A stretch of 64,000 bases of DNA from the NCBI RefSeq assembly GCF_011040385.1, contig NZ_JAAIKB010000005.1, positions 248,001-312,000 of the forward strand, given 5' to 3'. This document shows positions 16,266 through 25,137 of this stretch, in pieces (within the stretch, counting starts at the first letter, position 1; each line of letters begins with the position of its first letter). The DNA is from Falsiroseomonas algicola (GTDB taxonomy: Bacteria > Pseudomonadota > Alphaproteobacteria > Acetobacterales > Acetobacteraceae). The position numbers and the translations under genes were made by a program. The notes beneath the pieces are model-generated. The model saw nothing but the letters and a program-made list of their open reading frames with translations, did not search any database and had not been told where the DNA came from.

Positions 16266-17159
16266 ATGGCCGGCTTCTTCGCGAAACTGCCTGGCTTGCG
16301 GTCGCGGCTTGCGCGCAGCCCCGGTCCCGCCGCACCGCCACAGCTTCCCTACCGCACCAGCAGTGCCTTCCTCGGCGACTACACGGCGCTGACCCTGCTG
16401 CATGGCGCGTACATGATCTATGTCGATACGCGCAGCACCGACATCGCGCCCCACCTGATGATGCGGGGCGAGTGGGAGCCGCATGAAGTCGCGACCTTCC
16501 AGCGCATGATCCGGCCGGGCGACACGGTGTTCGACCTCGGGGCCAATGTCGGCGTCTATTCCCTGATCGCGGCGGCGGCGACCGGCCCGCGCGGCCAGGT
16601 CCATGCCTTCGAACCCAACCCGCGCAATGCCGCCCTCCTCGCCCGCTCCCTGGCCGTCAACGGCTTCGACGGCTTCTCCACCATCCACGCCGTGGCGGTC
16701 GGGGAGGAGGAGGGCACCGCCACGCTGGTCTTCAATCCCGAATGGTCGGGCGGGGGCTTCATGGACACCACCCGCGCGGAAGGCGGCGTCGGCGCCGATG
16801 GCGATCGCCGGGTGCCGGCGCGCGTCGTGACGCTGGACCGCTACTTCACCGACCCGTCGCTGACCCTGGATGTCGCCAAGCTGGACATCGAGGGCATGGA
16901 GGGCCGCGCGCTTCGCGGCATGCGCGGCCTGCTGGAACGGTCCCCGCGAGCGCGGCTGATGATCGAATGGGCGCCCGACATGCTGGCGCGGCAGGGCGTG
17001 ACGGCGGCGGAGATCGTGGCGCTGCTCGCCGGCATCGGCTTCCGCTTCTGGACGATCAGCGGTCGCGCCAGCCTCGAGCCGATCGCGGCGGAGGCGCTGG
17101 GGGGCATGACGGACGGGCTGCAGAACGTCGTCGCGGCGCGCGGCCCCGACCCGGCCTGA
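16266..17159 (+). CDS. FkbM-family methyltransferase (copy 1)
   Basis: 297-residue SAM-dependent methyltransferase. The SAM-binding motif is VFDLGANVGVYSL (about residue 88), followed by VHAFEPNPRNAALL (acidic ribose contact) and the FkbM motif VAKLDIEGMEGRAL. The family O-methylates sugars or small molecules in polysaccharide or antibiotic assembly. Downstream at 17171 is a second, diverged FkbM gene, so this looks like an old tandem duplication. No glycosyltransferases adjoin it. Confidence 0.88.
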   Translation: MAGFFAKLPGLRSRLARSPGPAAPPQLPYRTSSAFLGDYTALTLLHGAYMIYVDTRSTDIAPHLMMRGEWEPHEVATFQRMIRPGDTVFDLGANVGVYSLIAAAATGPRGQVHAFEPNPRNAALLARSLAVNGFDGFSTIHAVAVGEEEGTATLVFNPEWSGGGFMDTTRAEGGVGADGDRRVPARVVTLDRYFTDPSLTLDVAKLDIEGMEGRALRGMRGLLERSPRARLMIEWAPDMLARQGVTAAEIVALLAGIGFRFWTISGRASLEPIAAEALGGMTDGLQNVVAARGPDPA

Positions 17160-17170
17160 GGCGCGGCGGG

Positions 17171-18103
17171 GTGAAGCCCTTCGCGTGGCTGGTCGGCCAG
17201 GCCAGCCGCCTGCATGGCCGTCGCCAGCGCCGGCGGCCCCTGGCCACCGGGCAGGCCATGCACCGGCTGGAGCCGGAGGACTACGCGAGCTCCTGGCGCC
17301 GGGTCGGCATGCAGGCCCTGATCCGGGCGCAGGCCCGGGCGGTCCCGCTGCCCGATGGCAGCGTGCTGTGCCGGGCGCTCGGCCGCTATCCGATGGTGGT
17401 GGATGGGCGGGACCTCGGCCTGTCCGCGCGGCTGATGCTGGATGGCTTCTGGGACTACGCCGTCGTCGCCTTCCTGGCGCGGACCCTGCGGCCGGGGCAG
17501 GTCGCCATCGATGTCGGCGCCAATCTCGGCCTGCTGACGGTGCTGATGGCCGATCTCGTCGGCCCCGCCGGGGCGGTGGCGGCGGTGGAGCCGAACCCGG
17601 CGCTGATCACCCTCGCGGCCCGCAACCTGTCGCTGAACGGGCTGGCCGGCCGCGCCACGCTGCACCAGGCCGCCGCCGCTGATCGGGGCGGGGAGGTGCG
17701 GTGGCTCCGCCTCGACCCCACCGACCCCAAGAACGGCCACCTGCTGCCGCCCGGCGCCGTGACGGGCCGGGGCGGGATGCTGGAGGTCGAGGTGCCGACC
17801 CTGGCACTCGATGACCTGGTCGCCGGCGCCGCGGATGTGGTGAAGATCGATGTGGAGGGGGCGGAGGAGTCGGTCTGGGACGGCATGCAGGGCCTGCTGG
17901 ACCGCAGCCCCGACATCCTGGTGCTGATGGAAGTCAATCCGGCCCGGCTGGCCGATGCCGCCGGCTTCCTGCACGCCGTCGCCGCCCGCTTCCTGCTGCG
18001 GGAATTGCGCGCTGACACCCGCGTGGCACCGGTGCGGCTCGAGGCGGTGCTGGCCCGGCCCGGCGATACCCAGCTGGTCCTGACCCGCCGCGCGCGGGTC
18101 TGA
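17171..18103 (+). CDS. FkbM-family methyltransferase (copy 2)
   Basis: 310-residue paralogue of the upstream gene: VAIDVGANLGLLTVLMADL, VAAVEPNPALITLAARNLS, then VVKIDVEGAEESVWDGM. It has its own N-terminal domain of about 90 residues (SSWRRVGMQALIRAQARAV) not alike in the first copy. The GTG start at 17171 gives a short gap after the first gene; ATG at 17258 is an alternative that would cut 29 residues. The 3' end is convergent with the histidine kinase gene, 18 bases away. Confidence 0.82.
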   Translation: MKPFAWLVGQASRLHGRRQRRRPLATGQAMHRLEPEDYASSWRRVGMQALIRAQARAVPLPDGSVLCRALGRYPMVVDGRDLGLSARLMLDGFWDYAVVAFLARTLRPGQVAIDVGANLGLLTVLMADLVGPAGAVAAVEPNPALITLAARNLSLNGLAGRATLHQAAAADRGGEVRWLRLDPTDPKNGHLLPPGAVTGRGGMLEVEVPTLALDDLVAGAADVVKIDVEGAEESVWDGMQGLLDRSPDILVLMEVNPARLADAAGFLHAVAARFLLRELRADTRVAPVRLEAVLARPGDTQLVLTRRARV

Positions 18104-18121
18104 CGGCGGCCCGGCCCCAGA

Positions 18122-20248
18122 TTAAGCCGCCGCCTCCGTGGCAACGCCGTCCGCCATGCCGTCCGGTGCCACGGGCAGGGAAAGGGTGAAGCGCGCGCCC
18201 GCCCCGGTATTCTCCGCCGTGATCCCCCCGCCCATGGAGCGCATCAGCCCGTGGCAGATGGACAGGCCGAGCCCCGCGCCGCGGTCCGGCCCCTTGGTGG
18301 TGACGAAAGGCTCGAAGACCCGGCCCATCACCGCCGGCGGGATACCGCCGCCGGTATCGGTGATGGCGAGCCGCGCGATGCCATCCTCCACCACCGCCGT
18401 GACCTCGACCCGCCGGGGGGTGCCGGGGGGCAGGGCCTCCAGCGAGTCCCGCGCGTTGAACAGCAGGTTCACCAGGACCTGCTCGATCGGCACGGCGTGG
18501 CCCAGCACCACCGGCGGCGGCGGGCCCAGCGTCACCAGCACCTCCACGCCGGCCTCCGCCAGGGCGCCGCCGGCCAGAGTCAACGCGCCTTCCAGCGCCT
18601 GGGCCAGGTTCACAGGGACGACGGCATCCGCTTCCTCGCCCCCCCGCGCGAATTGCCGGAGGTAGTCGATGATGGCCGATCCGCGCTTCACCTGGTCCAG
18701 GATGCGGTCCAGGCGCTGCAGGACGCGGTCCATGTCGCCCCGCTTCGCCGCCATCACCGCGACGCCGACGGCCAGCGAGATGGCGGTCAGCGGCTGGCGC
18801 AGTTCATGCGCCAGGCCCTGGCCCATCTCGCCGAGGGAGGCCAGGCGGCTGGCTTCCCGTGCCCGGGCTTCCGCGGCGCGTTCGGCGGTGATGTTGACGA
18901 TGTAGCCGACCACGGATCCGTGCCCGTCCGGCCGCTTCTCCAGCAGCCGCGCCGTGGTGCGCATCCAGGCCCAGCTGCCATCGGGCTGGCGCATCCGCCA
19001 GTCCAGCACCGCCCGGCCTTCCGCCAGGGTGCGCTGGTAGAGCCCGTCGAAATCCGCCTCGGGATCGGCGAATTCGGCCCAGGGCTTGCCCTTCGGCAGG
19101 GCTTCCACGGGCCAGCCGGAGACCGTGGCGCCGTCGCCGTTGCGGTAGACATGGCGGGCGATCCCGTCCGGACCGACTTCCCGCAGGAAGACCACCGCGG
19201 GCAGGCCGGCGAGCAGACGCTCGATCTCCGCCCGTCCCTGCTGCTGGGCGGCGAATTCGCGGCGGTCCGCGCGGGCGCGGAGGATGGCGAAGCTGGCGGC
19301 CACCAGCGCCATCATGCCCGCCCAGGCCACCAGCGCCGCGATCCGGGCCCAGAGCCGTACCCGCGCGGCGGCGGCAAGCCCCGGCCCGAGTTCCACCGAG
19401 CCCAGCGTCAGCATCTTGCCGCCCGGCACGGTCCGGACGGCAATCATCACCTCCACCCCCGTCAGCGGGTTCAGGCTGCGCAGCGTCGTGGACGGGGCGT
19501 CTTCCAGCGCCGCCAGGGTGCGGGGCGTGACCAGCCGGCGGCCCAGCAGCGATTCCGTGTCCTGGCTGCGCACCAGCACCTCGCCCTCCGCACGCAGGAT
19601 CGCGGCGACCTCCCCGGGACGATGCGCGAGCCCCGCCAGCGCCTTGGCCAGGCTCCGGATCTCCAGCGCCACGACGATGATGCCGCCGAAGCCGCCGCCT
19701 GGTGCGGGGATGCGGATGGAGGTCGGGATGACGAGGTCGGGCAGCGGGCCCTCCGCCCGCGCCAGGCCCTGGCTGACCCGCACCCCGCCCGCCGAGGCGC
19801 CGCCTTCCGCGGCATGCGCCTGGAACCAGGGCTGCCCGGCCACGGAGGTGCCAACGCCCTCCTCCCCGGCCGAGGACCATTGCACCCGCCCCGCCGCATC
19901 GGTGACGGCAACGCGCGCGATGGTGCCGCCCGCGTTGCGGATGAGTTCGTTGAGGAGGCCCGCGACCTCGCTCCGCATGGCCGCGCCGTCCGGCCCGGCC
20001 TGGCTGGCCCAATGGCCCGCCAGGGCCTGGGTATCGCGGGCGACCGCCAGGGCACGGGCCGCGAACTGGCCGGCCGCATCGGCGATGGCGCCGGCCCGCT
20101 CCTCCGCGCTTTGCAGCGCGTCCTCCTGCATGTGGTCGCCGATCGCCTCGGCACCGGACCAGAGCAGCGCCAGGGCAAGCAGCCCCGCGCCCGCGGCCAG
20201 GGCCGCCGACCATCGGCGCATCCGGAAGAGGGTGCCTGTCTGGGCCAT
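18122..20248 (-). CDS. Membrane sensor histidine kinase (orphan)
   Basis: 708 residues. Helix 1 is near residues 13-35, an extracytoplasmic sensor of about 270 residues (dCache-like, DTQALAGHWASQAG early) follows, and helix 2 is near 310-335 (ARIAALVAWAGMMALVAASF). A PAS domain is at about 345-460 (VVFLREVGPDGIARHVYRNGDG). HisKA has the phospho-acceptor in LAHELRQPLTAI, and the ATPase domain has NLLFNARDSLEAL (N box), ITDTGGGIPP (G1) and GAGLGLSICHGL (G2). No response regulator adjoins it, so its partner is elsewhere. It shares a 145-base intergenic region with the divergent chorismate mutase gene. Confidence 0.9.
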   Translation of the reverse strand: MAQTGTLFRMRRWSAALAAGAGLLALALLWSGAEAIGDHMQEDALQSAEERAGAIADAAGQFAARALAVARDTQALAGHWASQAGPDGAAMRSEVAGLLNELIRNAGGTIARVAVTDAAGRVQWSSAGEEGVGTSVAGQPWFQAHAAEGGASAGGVRVSQGLARAEGPLPDLVIPTSIRIPAPGGGFGGIIVVALEIRSLAKALAGLAHRPGEVAAILRAEGEVLVRSQDTESLLGRRLVTPRTLAALEDAPSTTLRSLNPLTGVEVMIAVRTVPGGKMLTLGSVELGPGLAAAARVRLWARIAALVAWAGMMALVAASFAILRARADRREFAAQQQGRAEIERLLAGLPAVVFLREVGPDGIARHVYRNGDGATVSGWPVEALPKGKPWAEFADPEADFDGLYQRTLAEGRAVLDWRMRQPDGSWAWMRTTARLLEKRPDGHGSVVGYIVNITAERAAEARAREASRLASLGEMGQGLAHELRQPLTAISLAVGVAVMAAKRGDMDRVLQRLDRILDQVKRGSAIIDYLRQFARGGEEADAVVPVNLAQALEGALTLAGGALAEAGVEVLVTLGPPPPVVLGHAVPIEQVLVNLLFNARDSLEALPPGTPRRVEVTAVVEDGIARLAITDTGGGIPPAVMGRVFEPFVTTKGPDRGAGLGLSICHGLMRSMGGGITAENTGAGARFTLSLPVAPDGMADGVATEAAA

Positions 20249-20393
20249 GAGGTTGAGCCTACCCCTACTCCCGCGGCTGTGACTCGTCCGTTAGCCGGGC
20301 GGGCCGAAGCGGGGTGCGCACCCTTGCCATCGGCGCGCTGGCAGCGTTCCTTGGCACCGAACGACGACTGCCAGGAAAGACGGCCCCGCGCCC

Positions 20394-20732
20394 ATGCCCC
20401 ATGATTCCGTCCCCGCCGCGGCCGCGCCCGCGGGCGATTCCGTCCCGGAGGATCTCTGGCGACTGCGCCGCAGCATCGACAACATCGACGCCGCCCTGGT
20501 CCATATGCTGGCCGAACGCTTTCGCGTGACGCGGGAGGTGGGCGTGCTGAAGGCCATCCACCGCCTGCCGCCCGTGGATTCGTCGCGGGAGGAGGCGCAG
20601 GTCGCGAAGCTGCGCGGCATGGCGGAGCGCGCCGGCCTCGACGCCGATTTTGCCGAGACCTTCATCAGACGCGTGATGGCGGAGGTGGTCCGCCAGCACG
20701 GGGAGATCGCCGCCGAGCGGCGTGGGGGTTAA
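20394..20732 (+). CDS. AroQ-type chorismate mutase
   Basis: 112-residue all-helical chorismate mutase, which converts chorismate to prephenate for Phe/Tyr synthesis. Seen are the motif LRRSIDNIDAALVHMLAERFRVTREVG (catalytic Arg in helix 1, here LWRLRRSID), KAIHRLPPVDSSREEAQ with the RE active-site stretch, and FAETFIRRVMAEVVRQH in helix 3. An extra N-terminal tail of about 20 residues is proline/alanine rich. The start is ATG at 20394. It is the last gene on this strand before two convergent hairpins. Confidence 0.9.
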   Translation: MPHDSVPAAAAPAGDSVPEDLWRLRRSIDNIDAALVHMLAERFRVTREVGVLKAIHRLPPVDSSREEAQVAKLRGMAERAGLDADFAETFIRRVMAEVVRQHGEIAAERRGG

Positions 20733-20772
20733 GGCCGCGGAGCGGCTTGGGGCTTGAGGCCAGGGAGAGGCA

Positions 20773-20789
20773 GGGGGCCTGAGGCCCCC
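20773..20789. terminator. Hairpin between convergent chorismate mutase and lyase genes
   Basis: GGGGGCC-TGA-GGCCCCC, a perfect 7-bp stem in a 69-base convergent gap. A smaller hairpin GCCGC-GGA-GCGGC lies at 20734-20746. No T-run follows, so it may act as a Rho-assisted or bidirectional stop; it resembles the two-hairpin repeats in outline only. Confidence 0.55.
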
Positions 20790-20801
20790 CGCCCGGGCAC
20801 G

Positions 20802-21743
20802 TCAGACCTTCGTGTTGGTCCCCATGTAGCGGTCCTCGAGCCCCCGCCAGGTGGCGTTGTCGAACAGCGTCCAGAGCTCCCCATGGCTGAGCATCCGCCC
20901 GGCCATGGCGTTGGAGGACCCCGTCTCCTTCAGGGAGGCCAGCACCTCCAGCCCCGCCTTGGCGAAAAGCCGCGTCAGCGCATTGGGGTAGATGGCCAGC
21001 CGGAAGCCGAGTTCCCGGAGGCGCGCGGCGGGCAGGATCGGCGTCTTGCCGCCCTCCACCATGTTGGCCAGCAGCGGCACGTCCGGGAAGGCGCGGCCGA
21101 CCACGGCCAGTTCCGCCTCGCTCTGCGGGCTTTCCACGAAGATCACGTCGGCGCCGGCATTGCGGTAGGCGCGGGCACGCTCGATCGCGGCTTCCAGCCC
21201 CTCGCCGGCGCGGGCATCGGTGCGGGCGATGACGACGAAGTCGGGGTCGCGCCGCGCCTCCACCGCCGCCTTGATGCGCATGGACATCTCATGGGTCGAA
21301 ACGAGCTTGCGGCCGGGCTCGTGGCCGCACTTCTTCGGCCATTCCTGGTCCTCGATCTGGATGCCGCTGACGCCGGCGCGTTCGTATTCGCGCACCGTGC
21401 GGATGACGTTCAGCGGCCCGCCATAGCCGGTGTCGCCATCGGCGATGACGGGGATGGAGACGACGTCGCAGATGCGCCGGATGCGGTCGAGGATCTCCCC
21501 GAAGGACAGCGCGGAGACATCGGGCGCGCCCAGCGCGCTCATCGAGATGCCGGCGCCGGTGATGTAGAGGCAGGCATGGCCGGAGGCCTCCACCAGCCGC
21601 GCGCCGACGCAGTCGAAGGCACCGGGGGCGAGGAAGAGGTCGGGGCCGGCCAGCAAGTCGCGGAGCCGCCGGTTGCGGCCGGTGGCCTCCGCCAGGCCGA
21701 TGGGGAAGGTGGGGCCGGCGGGCAGGGGGGCGTCATCGGGCAT
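20802..21743 (-). CDS. Isocitrate lyase/PEP mutase family protein
   Basis: 313-residue alpha/beta barrel enzyme. Motifs in order: APGAFDCVGARLVEASG, VIADGDTGYGG (Mg-binding, metal loop), GIQIEDQEWPKKCGHE (the KKCGH catalytic loop with the acidic Asp/Glu nearby), VIARTDARAGEG and FVESPQSEAEL. These enzymes cleave or form C-C or C-P bonds of 2-methylisocitrate, oxaloacetate or phosphonopyruvate. The catalytic Cys in KKCGH points to a lyase rather than a phosphonate mutase. It is divergent from a Bug receptor gene; the start at 21743 (MPDDAPL) is used because the longer frame lacks similarity. Confidence 0.87.
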   Translation of the reverse strand: MPDDAPLPAGPTFPIGLAEATGRNRRLRDLLAGPDLFLAPGAFDCVGARLVEASGHACLYITGAGISMSALGAPDVSALSFGEILDRIRRICDVVSIPVIADGDTGYGGPLNVIRTVREYERAGVSGIQIEDQEWPKKCGHEPGRKLVSTHEMSMRIKAAVEARRDPDFVVIARTDARAGEGLEAAIERARAYRNAGADVIFVESPQSEAELAVVGRAFPDVPLLANMVEGGKTPILPAARLRELGFRLAIYPNALTRLFAKAGLEVLASLKETGSSNAMAGRMLSHGELWTLFDNATWRGLEDRYMGTNTKV

Positions 21744-21880
21744 GGCGTTCTCTCCGGAAAGACTGGGATGCAAGCTAGTCGCGCGGGCAGCCGCGCGGAA
21801 GACAGGCGCTTTCCCGGTTTTGCGACGGCGCCGCTTCGGTCCATGCTGCGCCGCACCCGCCTGCAAGGACGCCGCCGCCC

Positions 21881-22840
21881 ATGCTGTCACGCCGCCTGCT
21901 GATCGCCGCCACCACCCTGGCGCTGCCCGGCCTCGCCCGCGCCCAGGGCCGCGGCGCGCTGCGCATCATCATGCCCTTCCCGCCGGGACAGGGCAGCGAC
22001 ATCCTGATGCGCCTGCTGGCGGAGCGGCTGCAGGGCCCGCTCGGCCAGCCCGTGATCGTGGAGAACCGGCCCGGCGCCGGCGGCACGCTCGGCATGGAAT
22101 ACGCGGCGAATGCGACGCCGGACGGCAACACCATCGTGATGGGCGGCAGCGGCCCGACCACCATCGCGGGCAGCCTCTTCCCGCGCCTCGGCTACGACAC
22201 GCAGCGTGACCTGACGCCGATCGCCCTCATCGCCAGCGTGCCCCAGTTGTTCATCGTGAACAACGACTTCCCGGTGCGCGACATCCAGGGGCTGATCGCG
22301 CGGGCCAAGGCCAATCCCGGTGGGATCTTCTACGCCTCCTCCGGCAACGGCACGACGCAGCACCTGAATGTCGAACTGTTCAAGACGCTGACGGGCACGG
22401 AGATGACCCACGTCCCCTATCGCGGATCGGGCCCTGCGCTGGCCGACCTGGTGGCGGGGCAGGTGCCCTTCATGTCGGACACGCTGGCGGCGGTGACGGA
22501 CCTGGTCCGCACCGGCCGCGTGCGCGCCATCGGCGTGACGTCGAAGGAGCGCTCTCCCTTCTTCCCGGACGTCCCGACCATCGCGGAGCAGGGGGTCGCG
22601 GGCTACGAATCCGTGGGCTGGATCAGCCTGCTCGGGCCCCGCGGGCTGCCGGACGCGCAGGCCGCGCGCATCGAGCAGGCGGTGGAGGGCGTGCTGCGCC
22701 AGGCCGATTTCCAGGCCCGCCTGGCCGACCAGGCCTTCACCGCCACCTTCCTCAACCGCACCGACTTCGCGGCCTTCATCCGGTCAGAGATCACCAAATG
22801 GGCGCAGGTGGTGCGGGCGGCGGATGTGAAGGTGGATTGA
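21881..22840 (+). CDS. Bug/TctC-type tripartite tricarboxylate transporter receptor
   Basis: 319-residue periplasmic receptor with a signal peptide in residues 1-22 (RRLLIAATTLALPGLARAQ). Bug motifs are clear: LRIIMPFPPGQGSDILMRL, PVIVENRPGAGGTLGM, TPDGNTIV, ASSGNGTTQHLNVEL and THVPYRGSGPAL. No TctAB permease is adjacent. It diverges from the isocitrate-lyase-like gene and converges on an MFS transporter, suggesting a small carboxylate-uptake and cleavage locus (inference). Confidence 0.93.
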   Translation: MLSRRLLIAATTLALPGLARAQGRGALRIIMPFPPGQGSDILMRLLAERLQGPLGQPVIVENRPGAGGTLGMEYAANATPDGNTIVMGGSGPTTIAGSLFPRLGYDTQRDLTPIALIASVPQLFIVNNDFPVRDIQGLIARAKANPGGIFYASSGNGTTQHLNVELFKTLTGTEMTHVPYRGSGPALADLVAGQVPFMSDTLAAVTDLVRTGRVRAIGVTSKERSPFFPDVPTIAEQGVAGYESVGWISLLGPRGLPDAQAARIEQAVEGVLRQADFQARLADQAFTATFLNRTDFAAFIRSEITKWAQVVRAADVKVD

Positions 22841-22844
22841 GCGG

Positions 22845-24299
22845 TCAGCGCGCCGCGGACGACACCGGCGCGCTCACCTCCTCCAGCGGCCGCCCCTCCG
22901 CCGCGAAGCCCAGCCGCCATTCGGTGACGGCAGCGATGATCATGAGAGCCGCGCCGAACAGGTAGCCCCACATGATGTCGACGCGCTGCCCGCCCTCGAT
23001 CAGCCAGCCGAACAGGGCGGGGCCGACCACGCCGCCGATGCCGGTGCCGAAGGCGTAGAAGACGGCGATGCCCATGGCGCGCATCTCCAGCGGGAAGGCC
23101 TCGCCCACGGTCAGATAGGCGGCGGAGGCCGCGGCGGAGGCGAAGAAGAAGATCACCGTCCAGCACGCCGTCTGCGTCGTGGCGGAAAGCCACCCCTGGG
23201 CGAAGGCGAAGCCCGTGATCGCCATCAGCACGCCCGCCAGCCCATAGGTCAGCGTGATCATCGGCCGCCGCCCGACCGTGTCGAACAGCCGGCCCAGCAG
23301 CAGCGGGCCCATCAGGTTGCCGATGGCGAAGGGCAGGATGTACCAGCCCACATGCTCGTTCGCGACGCCGTAGAAGCGCGTCAGCACCAGGGCGTAGGTG
23401 AAGAAGATCGCGTTGTAGCAGAAGGCCTGGCAGGCCATCAGCGTCAGCGCCAGCACGCTGCGGTCCCGGTGCCGGCGGAACATGATGCCGACCACCTCCA
23501 TGATGCTGATGTGGTCGCGCGGATAGAGGCGGATCGGGCCGTGCTGCAGCGGGGGCAGGGGGCCGTGTCGGGATTCCGCGCCGCGCTCGATCGTGGCGAC
23601 GATCCGCTCCGCCTCCTCCGGCCGCCCATGCGTCATCAGCCAGCGCGGGCTTTCCGGGATGTAGCGGCGCAGCAGCAGGATGACGAAGGACAGCGCGCCG
23701 CCGACGATGAAGGCCGCGCGCCAGCCGATCTCCGGATCCACCACCGCCGGGTTCAGCACGATGAGGCCGATCGCCGCCCCCATCGCGCCGCCCGCCCAGA
23801 AGGTGCCGTTGATGACGATATCCGTCTGCCCGCGCCGGCGCGCCGGGATCAGTTCCTGGATGGCGCTGTTCACCGCGGCATATTCGCCGCCGATGCCCGC
23901 CCCGGTCAGGAAGCGGAAGAAGGCCAGCGACCAGAAATCCCAGGCGAAGCCCGTCGCGATGGTCGCCAGCAGATAGACCGCGACCGTCGCGGTAAAGAGC
24001 TTCTTCCGCCCCAGCCGGTCCGTCGCCCAGCCGAAGCCCAGCGCGCCCAGCACGGCGCCGAGCAGATAGGCGGAGGCCATGAGGCCGACCTCCGTCTCCG
24101 TCAGCCGGAGGCTCGGGCTGGCGGCGATGGCGGGGGCCAAGCTGCCGACCAGCGTGACCTCCAGCCCATCCAGGATCCAGGTGACGCCGAGCGCCACGCA
24201 GACCAGGGTGTGGAAGCGGTCCCAGGGCAGGCGATCCAGCCTGGCGGGGATCGAGGTCTCGAAGCTGCCATCCGCCGGTCGGCCGGAACTCTCTGCCAT
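22845..24299 (-). CDS. MFS transporter, sugar/aromatic-acid porter type
   Basis: 484-residue, 12-helix major facilitator. The first loop motif GFGWATDRLGRKKLF and the equivalent GRLFDTVGRRPMIT in the second half are the conserved MFS motifs, and RRYIPESPRWLM is the PESPRWL motif of the sugar porter/organic acid group. The D-G-L-E of helix 1 (ILDGLEVTLVGSLAP) fits the metabolite:H+ symporter class that includes aromatic acid permeases. It begins at 24299 and ends four bases from the convergent Bug gene. The substrate is probably a carboxylate, by context only. Confidence 0.88.
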   Translation of the reverse strand: MAESSGRPADGSFETSIPARLDRLPWDRFHTLVCVALGVTWILDGLEVTLVGSLAPAIAASPSLRLTETEVGLMASAYLLGAVLGALGFGWATDRLGRKKLFTATVAVYLLATIATGFAWDFWSLAFFRFLTGAGIGGEYAAVNSAIQELIPARRRGQTDIVINGTFWAGGAMGAAIGLIVLNPAVVDPEIGWRAAFIVGGALSFVILLLRRYIPESPRWLMTHGRPEEAERIVATIERGAESRHGPLPPLQHGPIRLYPRDHISIMEVVGIMFRRHRDRSVLALTLMACQAFCYNAIFFTYALVLTRFYGVANEHVGWYILPFAIGNLMGPLLLGRLFDTVGRRPMITLTYGLAGVLMAITGFAFAQGWLSATTQTACWTVIFFFASAAASAAYLTVGEAFPLEMRAMGIAVFYAFGTGIGGVVGPALFGWLIEGGQRVDIMWGYLFGAALMIIAAVTEWRLGFAAEGRPLEEVSAPVSSAAR

Positions 24300-24373
24300 G
24301 CGCCGGGCCTCCCTGACCCGGCGGCTTCAACCGCGCGCGGCGTTGGGCGGTTCCCTGGCTGCGTGATCGGGAC

Positions 24374-25078
24374 CTATCGGCAGGGCACCAGGCGGATGTT
24401 CTCGACCTGCGCATCCACCGCGGCGCCGCTATCCTCGGTGTCGGAGGAGATCACGACCTCCTGCAGGGTCGGCACCTCGCCGCCGCCAAAGGCCAGCCGC
24501 CAGTCGGCGGCCAGGTCCACCCGTTCCTCCACCCATTGCCCGCGCGGCGCCTCGGCGGGGCGCAGCACGCGGATGCGGGTGATGGCGCCGGTCCAGGGAC
24601 TGGCGAAGAAGGTGCCGGCCGCGGCCTCCCGCCCCGTGCCGCCCCAGACATAGCTGAGCACGCTGCGCGGCAGCCGGTGGTCGCCCGCGCTGGCCTGGGC
24701 GACCGTGTGCTGGGTGCGAGTCACGAAGCTGACGGCGGGGCCGAATTCGGAAAAGCCCACGGAGATGGCGAGCGCCCTGTCATCGCCGCCGCGCCTCGTC
24801 AGGTCCGTCACCGGCGGCCCCGCATCCACGCGCCAGCGCCAGGCGAGGCAGGTGGCGGCACCTGACAGCGGCCGGAAGATGAACCCTCCCTCGCCGCGGC
24901 CGCGCACGCGGATGCCGCCGGAGGGGGTGGCGGAGAAATCGGCCGGGCGGATGCCGTGCCATTCCATCTTCCGCCAGCCCAGCGCCGCCACATCCGCATT
25001 GGTCCTGCCCGGAGAGACCGCGGCCCCGAGCAGGGGCGCGGCCATCAGCAGGACGAAGGCGGCAAGACGACGATCCAT
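24374..25078 (-). CDS. DUF3047 domain-containing exported protein
   Basis: 234 residues with a signal-like N-terminus (AFVLLMAAPLLGAAVS). The body matches the DUF3047 pattern: LAWRWRVDAGPP, DDRALAISVGFS, LSYVWGGTGREAAAG, then VEERVDLAADWRLAFG and VVISSDTEDSGAAVDAQVENIRLV. The family is a beta-rich periplasmic protein of unknown function, sometimes seen next to transporters. The same-strand gene upstream is 59 bases away and could be co-transcribed. Confidence 0.85.
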   Translation of the reverse strand: MDRRLAAFVLLMAAPLLGAAVSPGRTNADVAALGWRKMEWHGIRPADFSATPSGGIRVRGRGEGGFIFRPLSGAATCLAWRWRVDAGPPVTDLTRRGGDDRALAISVGFSEFGPAVSFVTRTQHTVAQASAGDHRLPRSVLSYVWGGTGREAAAGTFFASPWTGAITRIRVLRPAEAPRGQWVEERVDLAADWRLAFGGGEVPTLQEVVISSDTEDSGAAVDAQVENIRLVPCR

Positions 25079-25137
25079 CCCCCCTCATCTGCGCGATCCC
25101 AGATCGGCAAACAAGAGTGAACAGATCGTAACCCGCT

